From CAYRWR01 sp964537555 (GTDB lineage Bacteria > Spirochaetota > Brevinematia > Brevinematales > CAYRWR01): a stretch of 64,000 nucleotides of DNA. Location of the stretch: positions 1 to 64,000 of the forward strand of contig CAZIAD010000004.1 in the NCBI GenBank assembly GCA_964537555.1, given 5' to 3'. The translations under genes were made by a program, and so were the position numbers. The notes beneath the pieces are model-generated. The model saw nothing but the letters and a program-made list of their open reading frames with translations. It did no database searches and was not told the DNA's origin. Below are positions 34,396-42,610 of this stretch, piece after piece; position 1 is the stretch's first letter, and every line of letters begins with the position of its first letter.

Positions 34396-35379
34396 ATGTA
34401 TGATGTTCAGGGCCTTTTTAAAGACCCCTTGCATGCTCCGGGATTTTTAGTCGCTGAAATAGGGATAAATCATGATGGAAAACTGCACAAAGCTCTGGAG
34501 CTGGTAGATCTGGCGGTCAGAAGTGGTGCAGATGCAGTGAAATTCCAGGTATTTAAAAGTGATGAGTTTATAAATCCCCTGATGTCTCCCCAGGCACATA
34601 CTCTGTTTCAGGGCTTTGAACTCTCACACAAAGACTGGGATCAGATACAGGCTCATTGCCGGAACAGGGATATTTTATTTTTTGCCACTCCGCTGGATCA
34701 TTCTTCATTACAGTATCTGGTATCATGTGAGGTAGCCCTGATCAAGATTGCCAGTAGTGACATCAGCACAGAGCCTGTGTTAAAAAACATAGCCGCCACA
34801 GGAGTACCAGTAATACTATCATCAGGAATGGCGGATGAAAAGACAGTAGAAAAGGCACTCGGTTTTTTTAAAGATAAAGATGTGGCCCTGCTCTACTGTG
34901 TGTCAGAATATCCGGTGCTCCCTCAGAATGTGGATCTAAAGGTCATACCGGCCTGGATCCGAAAATGGGATATCCCCATTGGTTTTTCTGATCATAGCTG
35001 TGGGATTGAGCTGAGTGAAGCGGCTGTCACTTTGGGAGCTAAAATCATTGAGAGGCACTTTACTGATGATAAGTGCAATCCGGGGGCGGATCATGCCATT
35101 TCCCTGGATCCAACCGATTTTTCCCGGATGGCAGCAGATATACGAAACATAGAATCGGCTTTAGGGCCGGGTATAAAGACTATAAGTAAAAAAGAAAATA
35201 AGATCCTTCCTTTATCCGGAAAAGGCATGTATGCCGCCCGGAATATAAAAAAAGGGGAGATCATAAATGAAAAAGATATTTTTTGCATGAGGCCTGGCCC
35301 GGGGGTCAGTATGAAGGACTTCCAGTCTCAGCTAGGAAAAAAAGCAGAAAGGGATTTTGCTTTGTATGAAAAAGTTTAA
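34396..35379 (+). CDS. neuB: N-acetylneuraminate/legionaminate synthase family (NeuB-like)
   Basis: 327 residues. It condenses phosphoenolpyruvate with an N-acetylated hexose to make a nonulosonic acid. NeuB barrel motifs are present: FLVAEIGINHDGK, GADAVKFQVFK, FFATPLDHSS, IKIASSDI, YCVSEYPVLPQNVD, IGFSDHS, IERHFTDDK. A C-terminal SAF domain follows (about 270-325, GMYAARNIKKGEIINEKDI). The sugar product (sialic, legionaminic or pseudaminic acid) cannot be told. No neuA or neuC is adjacent. In flagellated bacteria this pathway often modifies flagellin. The next gene starts inside its last codons. Confidence 0.92.
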   Translation: MYDVQGLFKDPLHAPGFLVAEIGINHDGKLHKALELVDLAVRSGADAVKFQVFKSDEFINPLMSPQAHTLFQGFELSHKDWDQIQAHCRNRDILFFATPLDHSSLQYLVSCEVALIKIASSDISTEPVLKNIAATGVPVILSSGMADEKTVEKALGFFKDKDVALLYCVSEYPVLPQNVDLKVIPAWIRKWDIPIGFSDHSCGIELSEAAVTLGAKIIERHFTDDKCNPGADHAISLDPTDFSRMAADIRNIESALGPGIKTISKKENKILPLSGKGMYAARNIKKGEIINEKDIFCMRPGPGVSMKDFQSQLGKKAERDFALYEKV

Positions 35380-36319
35380 GGTACCGATTAAAAAACATAT
35401 CTCAGATTTTATTTGCACACAAAATGTCTGGCTGACCCTCAATGAAAATGAGATGCCCTTGCATCTGATCAAGCAGGACAGCAGCCATGAGCTCCTGTTA
35501 GGGGTATCCCGCCCTGACGTGGATGAGCAGCACACCCTGCACTCAAAATGCGTGGAATCCAGCCATCCCAGCCGGGAGTTTAAGAGAATCCATACAGAAA
35601 ACGATGATTCAGGAGATTTTATCCTGGTAGACACCAGAAAACATCAGTTGGAGACACAGCTTCATTCCCGGGCATTCTGGGTATTATTTCACAGGGAGAG
35701 CGCTTCTTATACTATTCTTAGTGAAGGCCTGCATAGCTATAAGCTGGATAAAGATGATTTTATTGTGGTATTTTACAACATCGCTGATGGCAGCACTCTG
35801 CAGGCAATACTGGATACCAGTATACAAGAGGATAATATCTCCATCTCCCATCTGAATACCATAATCCATGTGGCTGGTGAGCATAGTGACAATGCCACAC
35901 CTCTTTTATTGATCAATTATTCAATTTGTGAAAGCTATTCTTTTTCTATCAAGTCCACTTTAAATGCGGTTTCTCTGACCATAGATATGATCAAGAATAA
36001 GATCATTAAGTACCACAGAGAAAAATTGTGGCAGATAGAGACCGTATTGCATGAGGCCCTGGTCAATGCCATTACCTATGGCAATGAACTGGATGACTCC
36101 CGCCTGGTGGACATTTCCTATGAGATAGGTTACAAAGGGATCCGGATCTGGGTCCGGGATACCGGCGAGGGTTTTGATGTGAAAAACATCTCCGTGCCGG
36201 TGGGAGATGAAGCCCTGGACCGTATCTCCGGGCGAGGTATCTACATCATGAAAAAATTTACCGAAGCCCTGTACTTCAATCATAAAGGAAATGAAATACT
36301 GCTGTATTTTGATTTTTGA
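35366..36319 (+). CDS. RsbW-like anti-sigma ATPase with N-terminal domain
   Basis: 317 residues. The C-terminal GHKL ATPase (about 200-317) has N-box EALVNAITYGNE, G1 DTGEGFD and G2 ISGRGIYIM, as in RsbW/SpoIIAB-type serine kinases. The N-terminal 190 residues are of unknown fold. It probably binds or phosphorylates a partner in a switch pathway. The start is the ATG at 35366, within the end of neuB (14-base overlap). No sigma factor or STAS protein is encoded next to it; a SpoIIE-type phosphatase is encoded 6 kb upstream. Confidence 0.82.
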   Translation: MKKFKVPIKKHISDFICTQNVWLTLNENEMPLHLIKQDSSHELLLGVSRPDVDEQHTLHSKCVESSHPSREFKRIHTENDDSGDFILVDTRKHQLETQLHSRAFWVLFHRESASYTILSEGLHSYKLDKDDFIVVFYNIADGSTLQAILDTSIQEDNISISHLNTIIHVAGEHSDNATPLLLINYSICESYSFSIKSTLNAVSLTIDMIKNKIIKYHREKLWQIETVLHEALVNAITYGNELDDSRLVDISYEIGYKGIRIWVRDTGEGFDVKNISVPVGDEALDRISGRGIYIMKKFTEALYFNHKGNEILLYFDF

Positions 36320-36385
36320 TTTTTTTCCTGTTCTTCTCTAAAATAAACCAATCTTTTTTTAAAGTGTAATATATCAGGGTGGACC

Positions 36386-37018
36386 ATGACAGCATTAGAG
36401 ACAGCTTCTCACATAAAGAAACAAAGATTTGTGCCAATATTACGGACTGATGATATGCAGACCCTCATAAACGTGACACGGGCGGTAGTCAAAGCCGGAG
36501 TGAGAGTAATGGAATACACCATGACGACTCCAGGCCTGCTGGATGATCTGTCTGATATTAGCAGACAGTTTCCGGAGCTGATCATTGGAATAGGTACGGT
36601 AATGGGTTCGGCGGATGCCCGTACTGCCATAGTCAATGGGGCAGAGTTTATAGTGTCTCCCGTATCAGTGCTGGAGATGGCGCATGTAGTCAAGTCTCAT
36701 GACAAGCTTCTCATGCTGGGGGCTATGACTCCTACCGAGATGTGGCGGGCCCATGAAGTGGGATCCGATATCGTCAAGATATTTCCGGCCAATGTAGTGG
36801 GATCCGGTTTTATTAAAGATATGAAAGGCCCTATGCCCGGTATAGAGATCTTCATGACGGGGGGCATTGGCCTGGAAAATGCCCGGGAGTATCTGGATGC
36901 CGGAGCAGCAGCCATCGGGCTGGGAGGCTGTCTCTTTAAGAAAGAGTGGATCAAAAATGCCCAATGGGATAAAATCACTGAAGCTCTGATCAAAGCCCAC
37001 GAAGTGGTGAGAGTTTAA
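36386..37018 (+). CDS. eda: KDPG/KHG aldolase
   Basis: 210 residues. Class I aldolase cleaving 2-keto-3-deoxy-6-phosphogluconate to pyruvate and glyceraldehyde-3-phosphate (Entner-Doudoroff) and/or 4-hydroxy-2-oxoglutarate. The Schiff-base lysine is in SDIVKIFPANVVG. The active-site glutamate is in MEYTMTTPG, with GIGTV and FMTGGIGLENAREYLDAG phosphate-binding loops. AGGGTGGACC precedes the ATG. It stands alone; no edd gene is visible. Confidence 0.93.
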   Translation: MTALETASHIKKQRFVPILRTDDMQTLINVTRAVVKAGVRVMEYTMTTPGLLDDLSDISRQFPELIIGIGTVMGSADARTAIVNGAEFIVSPVSVLEMAHVVKSHDKLLMLGAMTPTEMWRAHEVGSDIVKIFPANVVGSGFIKDMKGPMPGIEIFMTGGIGLENAREYLDAGAAAIGLGGCLFKKEWIKNAQWDKITEALIKAHEVVRV

Positions 37019-37329
37019 CCGGGATTTCCGGAAATACTTCTCTCTGAAATACGCAGCATGATCTGTTCATATCGTCCTTTATGCTGGTATAGTCCCAGAG
37101 AGCTAGCTGCTTCACATAAATGCTGCCAGTATTCATAGGGCAGGTCATTGACCTCACCGATCTCTTCCAGGCAGTCCAGAGCATATTCCAGCTCATCATC
37201 AGCCAGAAATTCTTTAAAGTCATTTTCAGCATAGGGAAAGGCGCAATTAGTGGTCCTCATCCTGGGTAATTGCTGATAAGCCGCTTCCAGGTGATTTTTG
37301 ATAGTGTTCCATGATTCATCCGGAGTCAT
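37015..37329 (-). CDS. Hypothetical protein, possibly immunity-like
   Basis: 104 residues, acidic and helical (ELEYALDCLEEIGEVNDLPYEYWQHLCEAASSLGL). The pattern weakly recalls MafI-type immunity proteins; no toxin gene is adjacent, so this is only a suggestion. GCAGGAAATCT precedes the ATG. Its 3' end overlaps that of the convergent eda by 4 bases. Confidence 0.6.
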   Translation of the reverse strand: MTPDESWNTIKNHLEAAYQQLPRMRTTNCAFPYAENDFKEFLADDELEYALDCLEEIGEVNDLPYEYWQHLCEAASSLGLYQHKGRYEQIMLRISERSISGNPG

Positions 37330-37368
37330 AGATTTCCTGCCAATTTATTTTTTAGGGGAACTGCATTT

Positions 37369-38007
37369 TCAGGCTTGTTCCAGCCAGCGTTCCAGAACAT
37401 AGATACTGACCTCATTTTCTCCCTCAGGCCGGGTCACATCAAAGATAGATATCGCTTTGAGAGATTTATTGTTCAGGGTATCCAGCTCACTGACAAAGGC
37501 GTCAAATATACCGGACTGGAAGTCCGCAGAATACAATGCGAACTTCCGGGTATTTAAGTGATGAATGATACGGGCCAGTCCCCGGATCTCGGGCTGGGTC
37601 ACTTCATCATAAGTCATATGCTTTATAGTCAGCTGTTTCAGGGTAGTATCCGCAGCTATGTTTTCGGATAGCTTTATAAGGGCATTGTCTTCTTCACAGG
37701 ATAGTCTTAGTTCCAGAGAATGGATATCAGAATTTAATACCCGGGCTATGTTAATGGCATGTTCTTCATTGATCCAGAAGATTCCCATTCCATCCCCCAG
37801 AGGGATATTATGTGCTTCATAGTAGATATGATGAAATCCCATCTGGGCTGCCAGCATAAACTGACTGAAATCAAATACAAACAGAGGGCTGTTCCGGTCT
37901 ATTGCCTTAAAGTCTTTATACAGAGACAGGAGCGCAGGTGAAGCATCACCAGACTCTATCTCCTGCAGGGGGGTGATCTTATAATAGTCTGGAGGTATTA
38001 CCGGCAT
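37369..38007 (-). CDS. Hypothetical protein
   Basis: 212 residues from the ATG at 38007, preceded by GGGAGAGAAC. Acidic and soluble, with no signal peptide. A central stretch alternates like leucine-rich repeats (NSDIHSLELRLSCEEDNALI, DTTLKQLTIKHMTYDEV) but too few units are visible to call an LRR. No family recognised. Confidence 0.6.
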   Translation of the reverse strand: MPVIPPDYYKITPLQEIESGDASPALLSLYKDFKAIDRNSPLFVFDFSQFMLAAQMGFHHIYYEAHNIPLGDGMGIFWINEEHAINIARVLNSDIHSLELRLSCEEDNALIKLSENIAADTTLKQLTIKHMTYDEVTQPEIRGLARIIHHLNTRKFALYSADFQSGIFDAFVSELDTLNNKSLKAISIFDVTRPEGENEVSIYVLERWLEQA

Positions 38008-38188
38008 GTTCTCTCCCGTATGTACTGATCCCATTTCTCAGGGACAGCAGCTATTTCCCCTGGCTGAAATTTTTTAGCCATAGTTAATTCAGGATTATAA
38101 CATTGCTCTTCAGAAAAATAAAGTCTCAATTCTTTTTATCCCGAACTGCTTAATCACGAAAATCAGGTATGGCATCTCTTATTTCAGG

Positions 38189-38698
38189 TCAATGCCTTCG
38201 GGTCTGAAAGATAGTCCGGTGGTTTTTTATATTGTGAAAAATGATATCTTCCAGCTTATGGTACTGCTCCAGGCTGAGGTGTTCTTTCTTCAGGATATGA
38301 AAGAGCCGGGCCTGGGGAAAGAGGAGCAGGTAGTGTTCACTGTCCAGGGCCTGGTGAAAATGCTTTAGATCTCTATGGCTGAAGTCTTCTCCAATACGGA
38401 TATCCAGATAGCCTGCATCAGTGATCATTATGTGCTGGGCTTGAAAGGAGTGAGGGCTTTTTTGTAATAATCTGATCGTTTTTTGTTCCTGCAGCCGCTT
38501 CATAAATATGAATAACAGAGATAAGAGGATGATTCCCACACTATACATCCAGGATGGGGTAAACAGTAAAAAAACACCGATCCCTAGTCCCGGAATGCCC
38601 AGGAGTAAGAGTAAAGTGTAAAGCCAGTAGTGAGAATAGTATTCCCTAAGGGCCAGGCGGTAATCCTGTTCGCTTAGGGTCTGGGTGAATTGTATCAT
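38189..38698 (-). CDS. YcxB-like membrane protein
   Basis: 169 residues. Two TM segments (about 27-45 and 50-66) are followed by a soluble C-terminal domain with ITDAGYLDIRIGEDFSHRDLKHF and YLLLFPQARLFHILKKEHLS, the pattern of the YcxB family (unknown function). The start is ATG 38698 with AAAGGA upstream, 10 bases after the zinc-ribbon gene; an upstream in-frame ATG overlaps that gene. Confidence 0.75.
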   Translation of the reverse strand: MIQFTQTLSEQDYRLALREYYSHYWLYTLLLLLGIPGLGIGVFLLFTPSWMYSVGIILLSLLFIFMKRLQEQKTIRLLQKSPHSFQAQHIMITDAGYLDIRIGEDFSHRDLKHFHQALDSEHYLLLFPQARLFHILKKEHLSLEQYHKLEDIIFHNIKNHRTIFQTRRH

Positions 38699-38708
38699 TT
38701 TTTTTCCT

Positions 38709-38897
38709 TTATGAAATATCTTTCCACACAAAAGGCATAATGAGGCCGCAGTTAATACAGCGGAAACAGGTCACATCCTGGTCCTTTCGGAAGATACTGC
38801 CCGCATCCTGGGCAGATATGTAAGTGATAGCACTGCGGGACATAAGCTGGCCACTCTCCAGATTTTCCGATCCGCAGTTGAGGCATTTATCTATCAT
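38709..38897 (-). CDS. Small zinc-ribbon protein
   Basis: 62 residues with C5-x2-C8 and C44-x2-C47-x2-C50, a zinc-ribbon arrangement (CLNCGSENLESG, CFRCINCGLIM). AAGGAG precedes the ATG. It is cotranscribed with the YcxB-like gene. It probably binds zinc; its partner is unknown. Confidence 0.65.
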   Translation of the reverse strand: MIDKCLNCGSENLESGQLMSRSAITYISAQDAGSIFRKDQDVTCFRCINCGLIMPFVWKDIS

Positions 38898-38957
38898 GGG
38901 TGGCTCCTTTTAAAACTCTCACTGATGCAAATATATTAAATGGAACAATCAGGGCTG

Positions 38958-39755
38958 TCAATTCATTGAAGTAAGGATTTGTCTGATATGCTGGTAAAAA
39001 TCCTGTCTGGCCTCTTTCTCCAGCCAGGGATTATGCCCGCAATTCTCCAGGGCTATCATCTTGAAGTCTCTCAATACTCTATGCAAAGGCTCACTAACCC
39101 CCTCCAGAGGATGAGGGTCATGCCGTCCATGCAGGGCAATAACCGGTACTTTTAAGCCTGATATCCTACTTAGTAGTTCATCTTTGCTACGCATCGAGGC
39201 GGCTTCCTGCCACACTCCCTGGTACAGAGAGACAGGGGTGGGGATATGCTCGATCTGTGCGGGACTATCCACCACCGGCTGGTAATTATCCGTGACAAAC
39301 AGAAAGGCATCCAGTTCATCCAGGAGGGGGTCGATTTCGGTGTCAGCCCTTTGAAGCAGCTCCAGCAGTGACTCAAAACGGGCCCCTCCAGCCCGGTCGA
39401 GGCGTTCCATCCGGGCCCGGGTCAATAGAGATAGATACTTATCTTCCAGGGGCCCGGCTCCTACGATGATGACTTTCTCTATTTCCCCGGGATAGTGCCG
39501 GGCAGTGAGCAGGGCCAACCAGGCACCCCAGGAGTGTCCCAGGAGTGTGACCGGAGAGCTGCCATGTTCCCTGATGACCCGGTGCAGCTCCTCGATCTGG
39601 CCCTGGAGAGTAGTGGCTGTCTGGAGAGCCTCGATCACTCCTGTGTCTGGACTGAGCTCCCGGGCCAGGGGAGCCAGAGTACCGGGTGCGCCGGGGCCTC
39701 CATGCACCAGGACCAGCTTATAGGGGGAGGTGCCGTAGAGCCGGTGATCTGTCAT
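38958..39755 (-). CDS. Alpha/beta hydrolase, prolyl-iminopeptidase-like
   Basis: 265 residues. The oxyanion-hole motif is LVHGGPGAPG, the nucleophile elbow GHSWGAW, the acid in LHGRHDPHPLEG and the catalytic histidine in CGHNPWLE. The HGGPG and GHSWGG-type pair is typical of proline iminopeptidase/S33 hydrolases, though substrate specificity cannot be told. No signal peptide, so cytosolic. It is in the same direction as the exchanger gene 31 bases upstream. Confidence 0.88.
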   Translation of the reverse strand: MTDHRLYGTSPYKLVLVHGGPGAPGTLAPLARELSPDTGVIEALQTATTLQGQIEELHRVIREHGSSPVTLLGHSWGAWLALLTARHYPGEIEKVIIVGAGPLEDKYLSLLTRARMERLDRAGGARFESLLELLQRADTEIDPLLDELDAFLFVTDNYQPVVDSPAQIEHIPTPVSLYQGVWQEAASMRSKDELLSRISGLKVPVIALHGRHDPHPLEGVSEPLHRVLRDFKMIALENCGHNPWLEKEARQDFYQHIRQILTSMN

Positions 39756-39786
39756 AGGTGGGATTCCTTGTGCTTGTTATTGTAAG

Positions 39787-40749
39787 CTAAATAAACAGAT
39801 ATACCATGTATCCTGCGTATGCCAGGAGAAACAGGATGCCTTCCCACCGCTCCAGCTGACGTCCCTTTCCGGTAAAGATAAAGAGAAACAATAAAACGGA
39901 GGCTCCGATATTGACCAGTATATCCACCTGGGTAGAGGCACTGATGGCCAGGGGTGAGATCACTGCTGAGACCCCCAGTATGAGGAAGACATTAAAGATA
40001 TTGCTGCCTACCACATTTCCTATGGCAATATCCACATTTTTCTTGCGGGCTGCTACCAGAGAGGTGGCCAGTTCGGGCAGAGAGGTTCCTATACTGATAA
40101 TAGTGAGGCTGATGACCCGTTCCGAGATATGGAGGGCCTGAGCTACCTTTACGGCATAAGTCACGATGAGATGTCCTCCCAGAGCCAGTCCGGTAATGCC
40201 GCCTATTATGGCCAGAATAGCCCAACCGGTGGCATAATCCGGGCTGTCCCATTCTTCAGGAGCCCCCGAGCTTTTAGTGAGGTGGATGTTATAGGCCAGA
40301 AATATCAGAAAGAACAGCAGCAGTAGAATGCCTTCACTGCGGGAGATGATGTCCACAGCCCCTGAGTCCAGCCAGCGGTCTTTGGATAGCACAAACAGGG
40401 TGACAGCAGACAGGATGGCCAGAGGGATCTCACTCCAGGTGGTGTTGGTCTTCACCGCCAGAGGTGTGATGATGCTGGTCAGGCCCAGAATGAGTAATAT
40501 GTTGAAGATATTACTGCCCAGGATATTACCCAGGGGGATATCCGCATTTCCCCGGGCGGAAGCCAGGGTATTGACCAGCAGTTCCGGGGCAGAAGTGCCG
40601 AAGGCCACTATGGTCAGCCCTATCACGATAGCCGGGATCCCCAGTCGTTTGGCAATGGAGCTGGCTCCATTGACCAGGTAGGTGGCCCCTGCGATCAGTG
40701 GGACGAATCCCGCCAGCAGTATCAACACATGCAGTATGGTCTGTGCCAT
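39787..40749 (-). CDS. Na+/Ca2+ exchanger family antiporter (YrbG/CaxA-like)
   Basis: 320 residues with about ten TM helices in two inverted halves. The alpha-repeats are IVAFGTSAPELLVNTLAS with GNILGSNIFNILLI, and SIGTSLPELATSLVAA with GNVVGSNIFNVFLI, the signature of the CaCA superfamily. It exports Ca2+ in exchange for Na+ or H+. A strong K+-dependent-type assignment is not possible by eye. Confidence 0.93.
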   Translation of the reverse strand: MAQTILHVLILLAGFVPLIAGATYLVNGASSIAKRLGIPAIVIGLTIVAFGTSAPELLVNTLASARGNADIPLGNILGSNIFNILLILGLTSIITPLAVKTNTTWSEIPLAILSAVTLFVLSKDRWLDSGAVDIISRSEGILLLLFFLIFLAYNIHLTKSSGAPEEWDSPDYATGWAILAIIGGITGLALGGHLIVTYAVKVAQALHISERVISLTIISIGTSLPELATSLVAARKKNVDIAIGNVVGSNIFNVFLILGVSAVISPLAISASTQVDILVNIGASVLLFLFIFTGKGRQLERWEGILFLLAYAGYMVYLFI

Positions 40750-40849
40750 ATATCTCTCCTGTCCTGAAAAGCGTTATATTATTTATAACATGACAGCGTT
40801 ATTTATGGCAATAATTCAGCAGCTCATATTAGCGTGTATTTAAATAGTC

Positions 40850-41251
40850 TTAGAGTCCATTTTTTTCCTGAAACATCGCGTTAAGAGGCTGCAGATAATA
40901 CTGCTCCCAGCCTTCTTTATAATCCTGAGCCTGGCCATCCGGAATATCATGATGATGCAGCACCACAAGGGTCTGGTTATTCATATCCTGGAAGCTGACA
41001 GTAAGTATAGAGTCAGGAGCATCTGGGGGAAAGTCAGTAGTACGCCATCGCTGTATGATCTTATGATGAGGGATGAGGTCCAGGTGAGTCCCGGTGATAT
41101 AGTCATCCCACATACTGAATGTGCCTCCTGCCATAGGTTCAATACGGGCTGTACTGCCTATGAGAGTGGCATGTCTGTCACTATCCATCCAGATATTATA
41201 CAGTTCAGCGGGTGTGGCATTGATAGTAATACGAATCGTGAATTCTTCCAT
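40850..41251 (-). CDS. SRPBCC/AHSA1-like domain protein
   Basis: 133 residues. The START-like/AHSA1 pattern is clear: ITINATPAELYNIWMDSDRHATLIG, GGTFSMWDDYITGTHLDLIPHHKIIQRWRT, then TLVVLHHHDIPDG and WEQYYLQPLNAMF. It is likely a hydrophobic-ligand or Hsp90-co-chaperone-type fold; ligand unknown. Monocistronic. Confidence 0.88.
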   Translation of the reverse strand: MEEFTIRITINATPAELYNIWMDSDRHATLIGSTARIEPMAGGTFSMWDDYITGTHLDLIPHHKIIQRWRTTDFPPDAPDSILTVSFQDMNNQTLVVLHHHDIPDGQAQDYKEGWEQYYLQPLNAMFQEKNGL

Positions 41252-41310
41252 GGCTGACTCCTGAATCTATTATAATTCATACCTGAAAAGGGTCAATAAA
41301 AAGCGTCGAA

Positions 41311-41997
41311 TTAATGTAAAATATATTTATCATTAATAGAGATCACAATATTCTGAAACACATTTTTTACTCCGGAGATTTCCTTTCCTATTTCCAGGTA
41401 TGTTACTTCCAGGGGAGCAGGAGGTTTTTCATTGACAGGTTTCGATTCAGTAGGGGAGTCCGGGTCATTAGATGTGTTAGTATTCCTTTTTAGCAATTCC
41501 CTGTCCGTCTTTTTTTTATCTTCCATGGCGTTTAGAAGATCCTGGCTTATTGTGATTCCCCAGTTCATGTGTTTCAGCCAGAGTTTGAGGAATTCTTCTT
41601 TGAGCGGGGGCAGCAGGGTGAGCTCTGTGTCTGCCACCCGGTATATCTCCCGGGTGTATCTGTTACCGGGTCTATGGGAGGGGGTGCCCCGTACTGTTTT
41701 CCTGCTCAGGATTTTAGCACCATTGATGTTCTTCCATTCTTTGATCTGCACTATCAGTATATATCCCAGGAACACCACTAAGAATAGGGCCAGCCCCGAG
41801 AGTGATATCATAGTATTGGTCTCATGGAATTCTATGGCTCTATCCCGGATGCTCAGCCAGAGTAATAGTATCCCTGTCTCCATTCCCAGGAGAAATATGA
41901 GGATTCCCAGTAGGGAGAGATTGGCGTTAAGCCATTTTTTATAAAGATAATTATCGATGATTTTCTGCGTCTGGGGATTGAGGTCTATTTCATTCAT
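41311..41997 (-). CDS. Two-TM hypothetical protein
   Basis: 228 residues. TM segments at about 26-48 and 65-83 are followed by a soluble charged domain with a Ser/Pro/Lys/Asn-rich linker (about 165-190) and a short C-terminal beta-like stretch. The N-terminus precedes TM1 on the cytoplasmic side. No family recognised. GGAGAG precedes the ATG. Confidence 0.6.
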   Translation of the reverse strand: MNEIDLNPQTQKIIDNYLYKKWLNANLSLLGILIFLLGMETGILLLWLSIRDRAIEFHETNTMISLSGLALFLVVFLGYILIVQIKEWKNINGAKILSRKTVRGTPSHRPGNRYTREIYRVADTELTLLPPLKEEFLKLWLKHMNWGITISQDLLNAMEDKKKTDRELLKRNTNTSNDPDSPTESKPVNEKPPAPLEVTYLEIGKEISGVKNVFQNIVISINDKYILH

Positions 41998-42111
41998 TTT
42001 TCTCTCCTGGTCCAGTATAGCATAGGGATATGACTTTTTTCAAGAAGAAGCGGATTTTTCCGGGTATTTTATAGAAAAATCCTCTGTTGTGTAGTAAACT
42101 ACGGATATAAC

Positions 42112-42273
42112 ATGGGCGAAAAGGTAAAAGTCCTGAAAAAAGGGGAGTATCAGTCTATACAGCCTTTCGGCCTGTTTTACTGGTACCTGGTCCAGTATGA
42201 CCCTGAGGATAAAAGATCCACCGCCTGGGTTTTCGGGGCATTTCTGGAGCCTGTGGAAAGCCCTTATGAATGA
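42112..42273 (+). CDS. Small SH3-like protein or fragment
   Basis: 53 residues: VKVLKKGEY, WYLVQYDPEDK, AWVFGAFLEPVE follows the pattern of bacterial SH3-type domains (wY.V.y....gWv.g.yle). There is only a weak GGATAT before the ATG, and no signal peptide. It may be a remnant of a larger SH3 protein or a genuine mini-gene. The next small gene starts 31 bases later in the same direction. Confidence 0.45.
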   Translation: MGEKVKVLKKGEYQSIQPFGLFYWYLVQYDPEDKRSTAWVFGAFLEPVESPYE

Positions 42274-42304
42274 TAAACATTAAACTGCAACAGGGAGAGA
42301 GAGT

Positions 42305-42532
42305 ATGAACCCAGATCCCCGGGAAGACAAACGCTATCTCAGTGCCTACCGGCCTCCCAGCCTGGGACTGGAGTATATTGCTGCTCACTATGGAGAGAGG
42401 AAAGACGACGTACTAAGGGAGCTTAAGGTCTGGGATACCCTGGGGGAGCTGGAATACCTGACTATCTTTGAGATATATCTCCGCATAGAGCGTGAACTGG
42501 GCCTGGATATCAGTGGAGAAATCTCGAAGTAG
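42305..42532 (+). CDS. Small hypothetical protein
   Basis: 75 residues, acidic and mostly helical (YLSAYRPPSLGLEYIAAHYGER, DTLGELEYLTIFEIYLRIERELG). Strong GGGAGAGAG site. No family recognised; no membrane segment. It lies just upstream of the operator-promoter region of the DUF4143 ATPase. Confidence 0.55.
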   Translation: MNPDPREDKRYLSAYRPPSLGLEYIAAHYGERKDDVLRELKVWDTLGELEYLTIFEIYLRIERELGLDISGEISK

Positions 42533-42535
42533 CAC

Positions 42536-42580
42536 TTAGAATATTTCTAACTTGACATTAGAATATTCTCGATTTAAAAT
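42536..42580 (+). promoter_or_regulatory. Promoter with twin operator-like repeats
   Basis: TTGACA (42552-42557), 17 bases, then TAAAAT (42575-42580). Two copies of a TTAGAATATT(T)CT palindrome, at 42536-42550 and 42558-42572, start 22 bases apart (about two helical turns); the second fills the spacer and the first abuts the -35. This is the layout of a repressor-bound, self-controlled promoter. It drives the DUF4143 ATPase gene. Confidence 0.7.
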
Positions 42581-42610
42581 AGGGAAATATTTTAAAAAAA
42601 AGAGTAAAAT

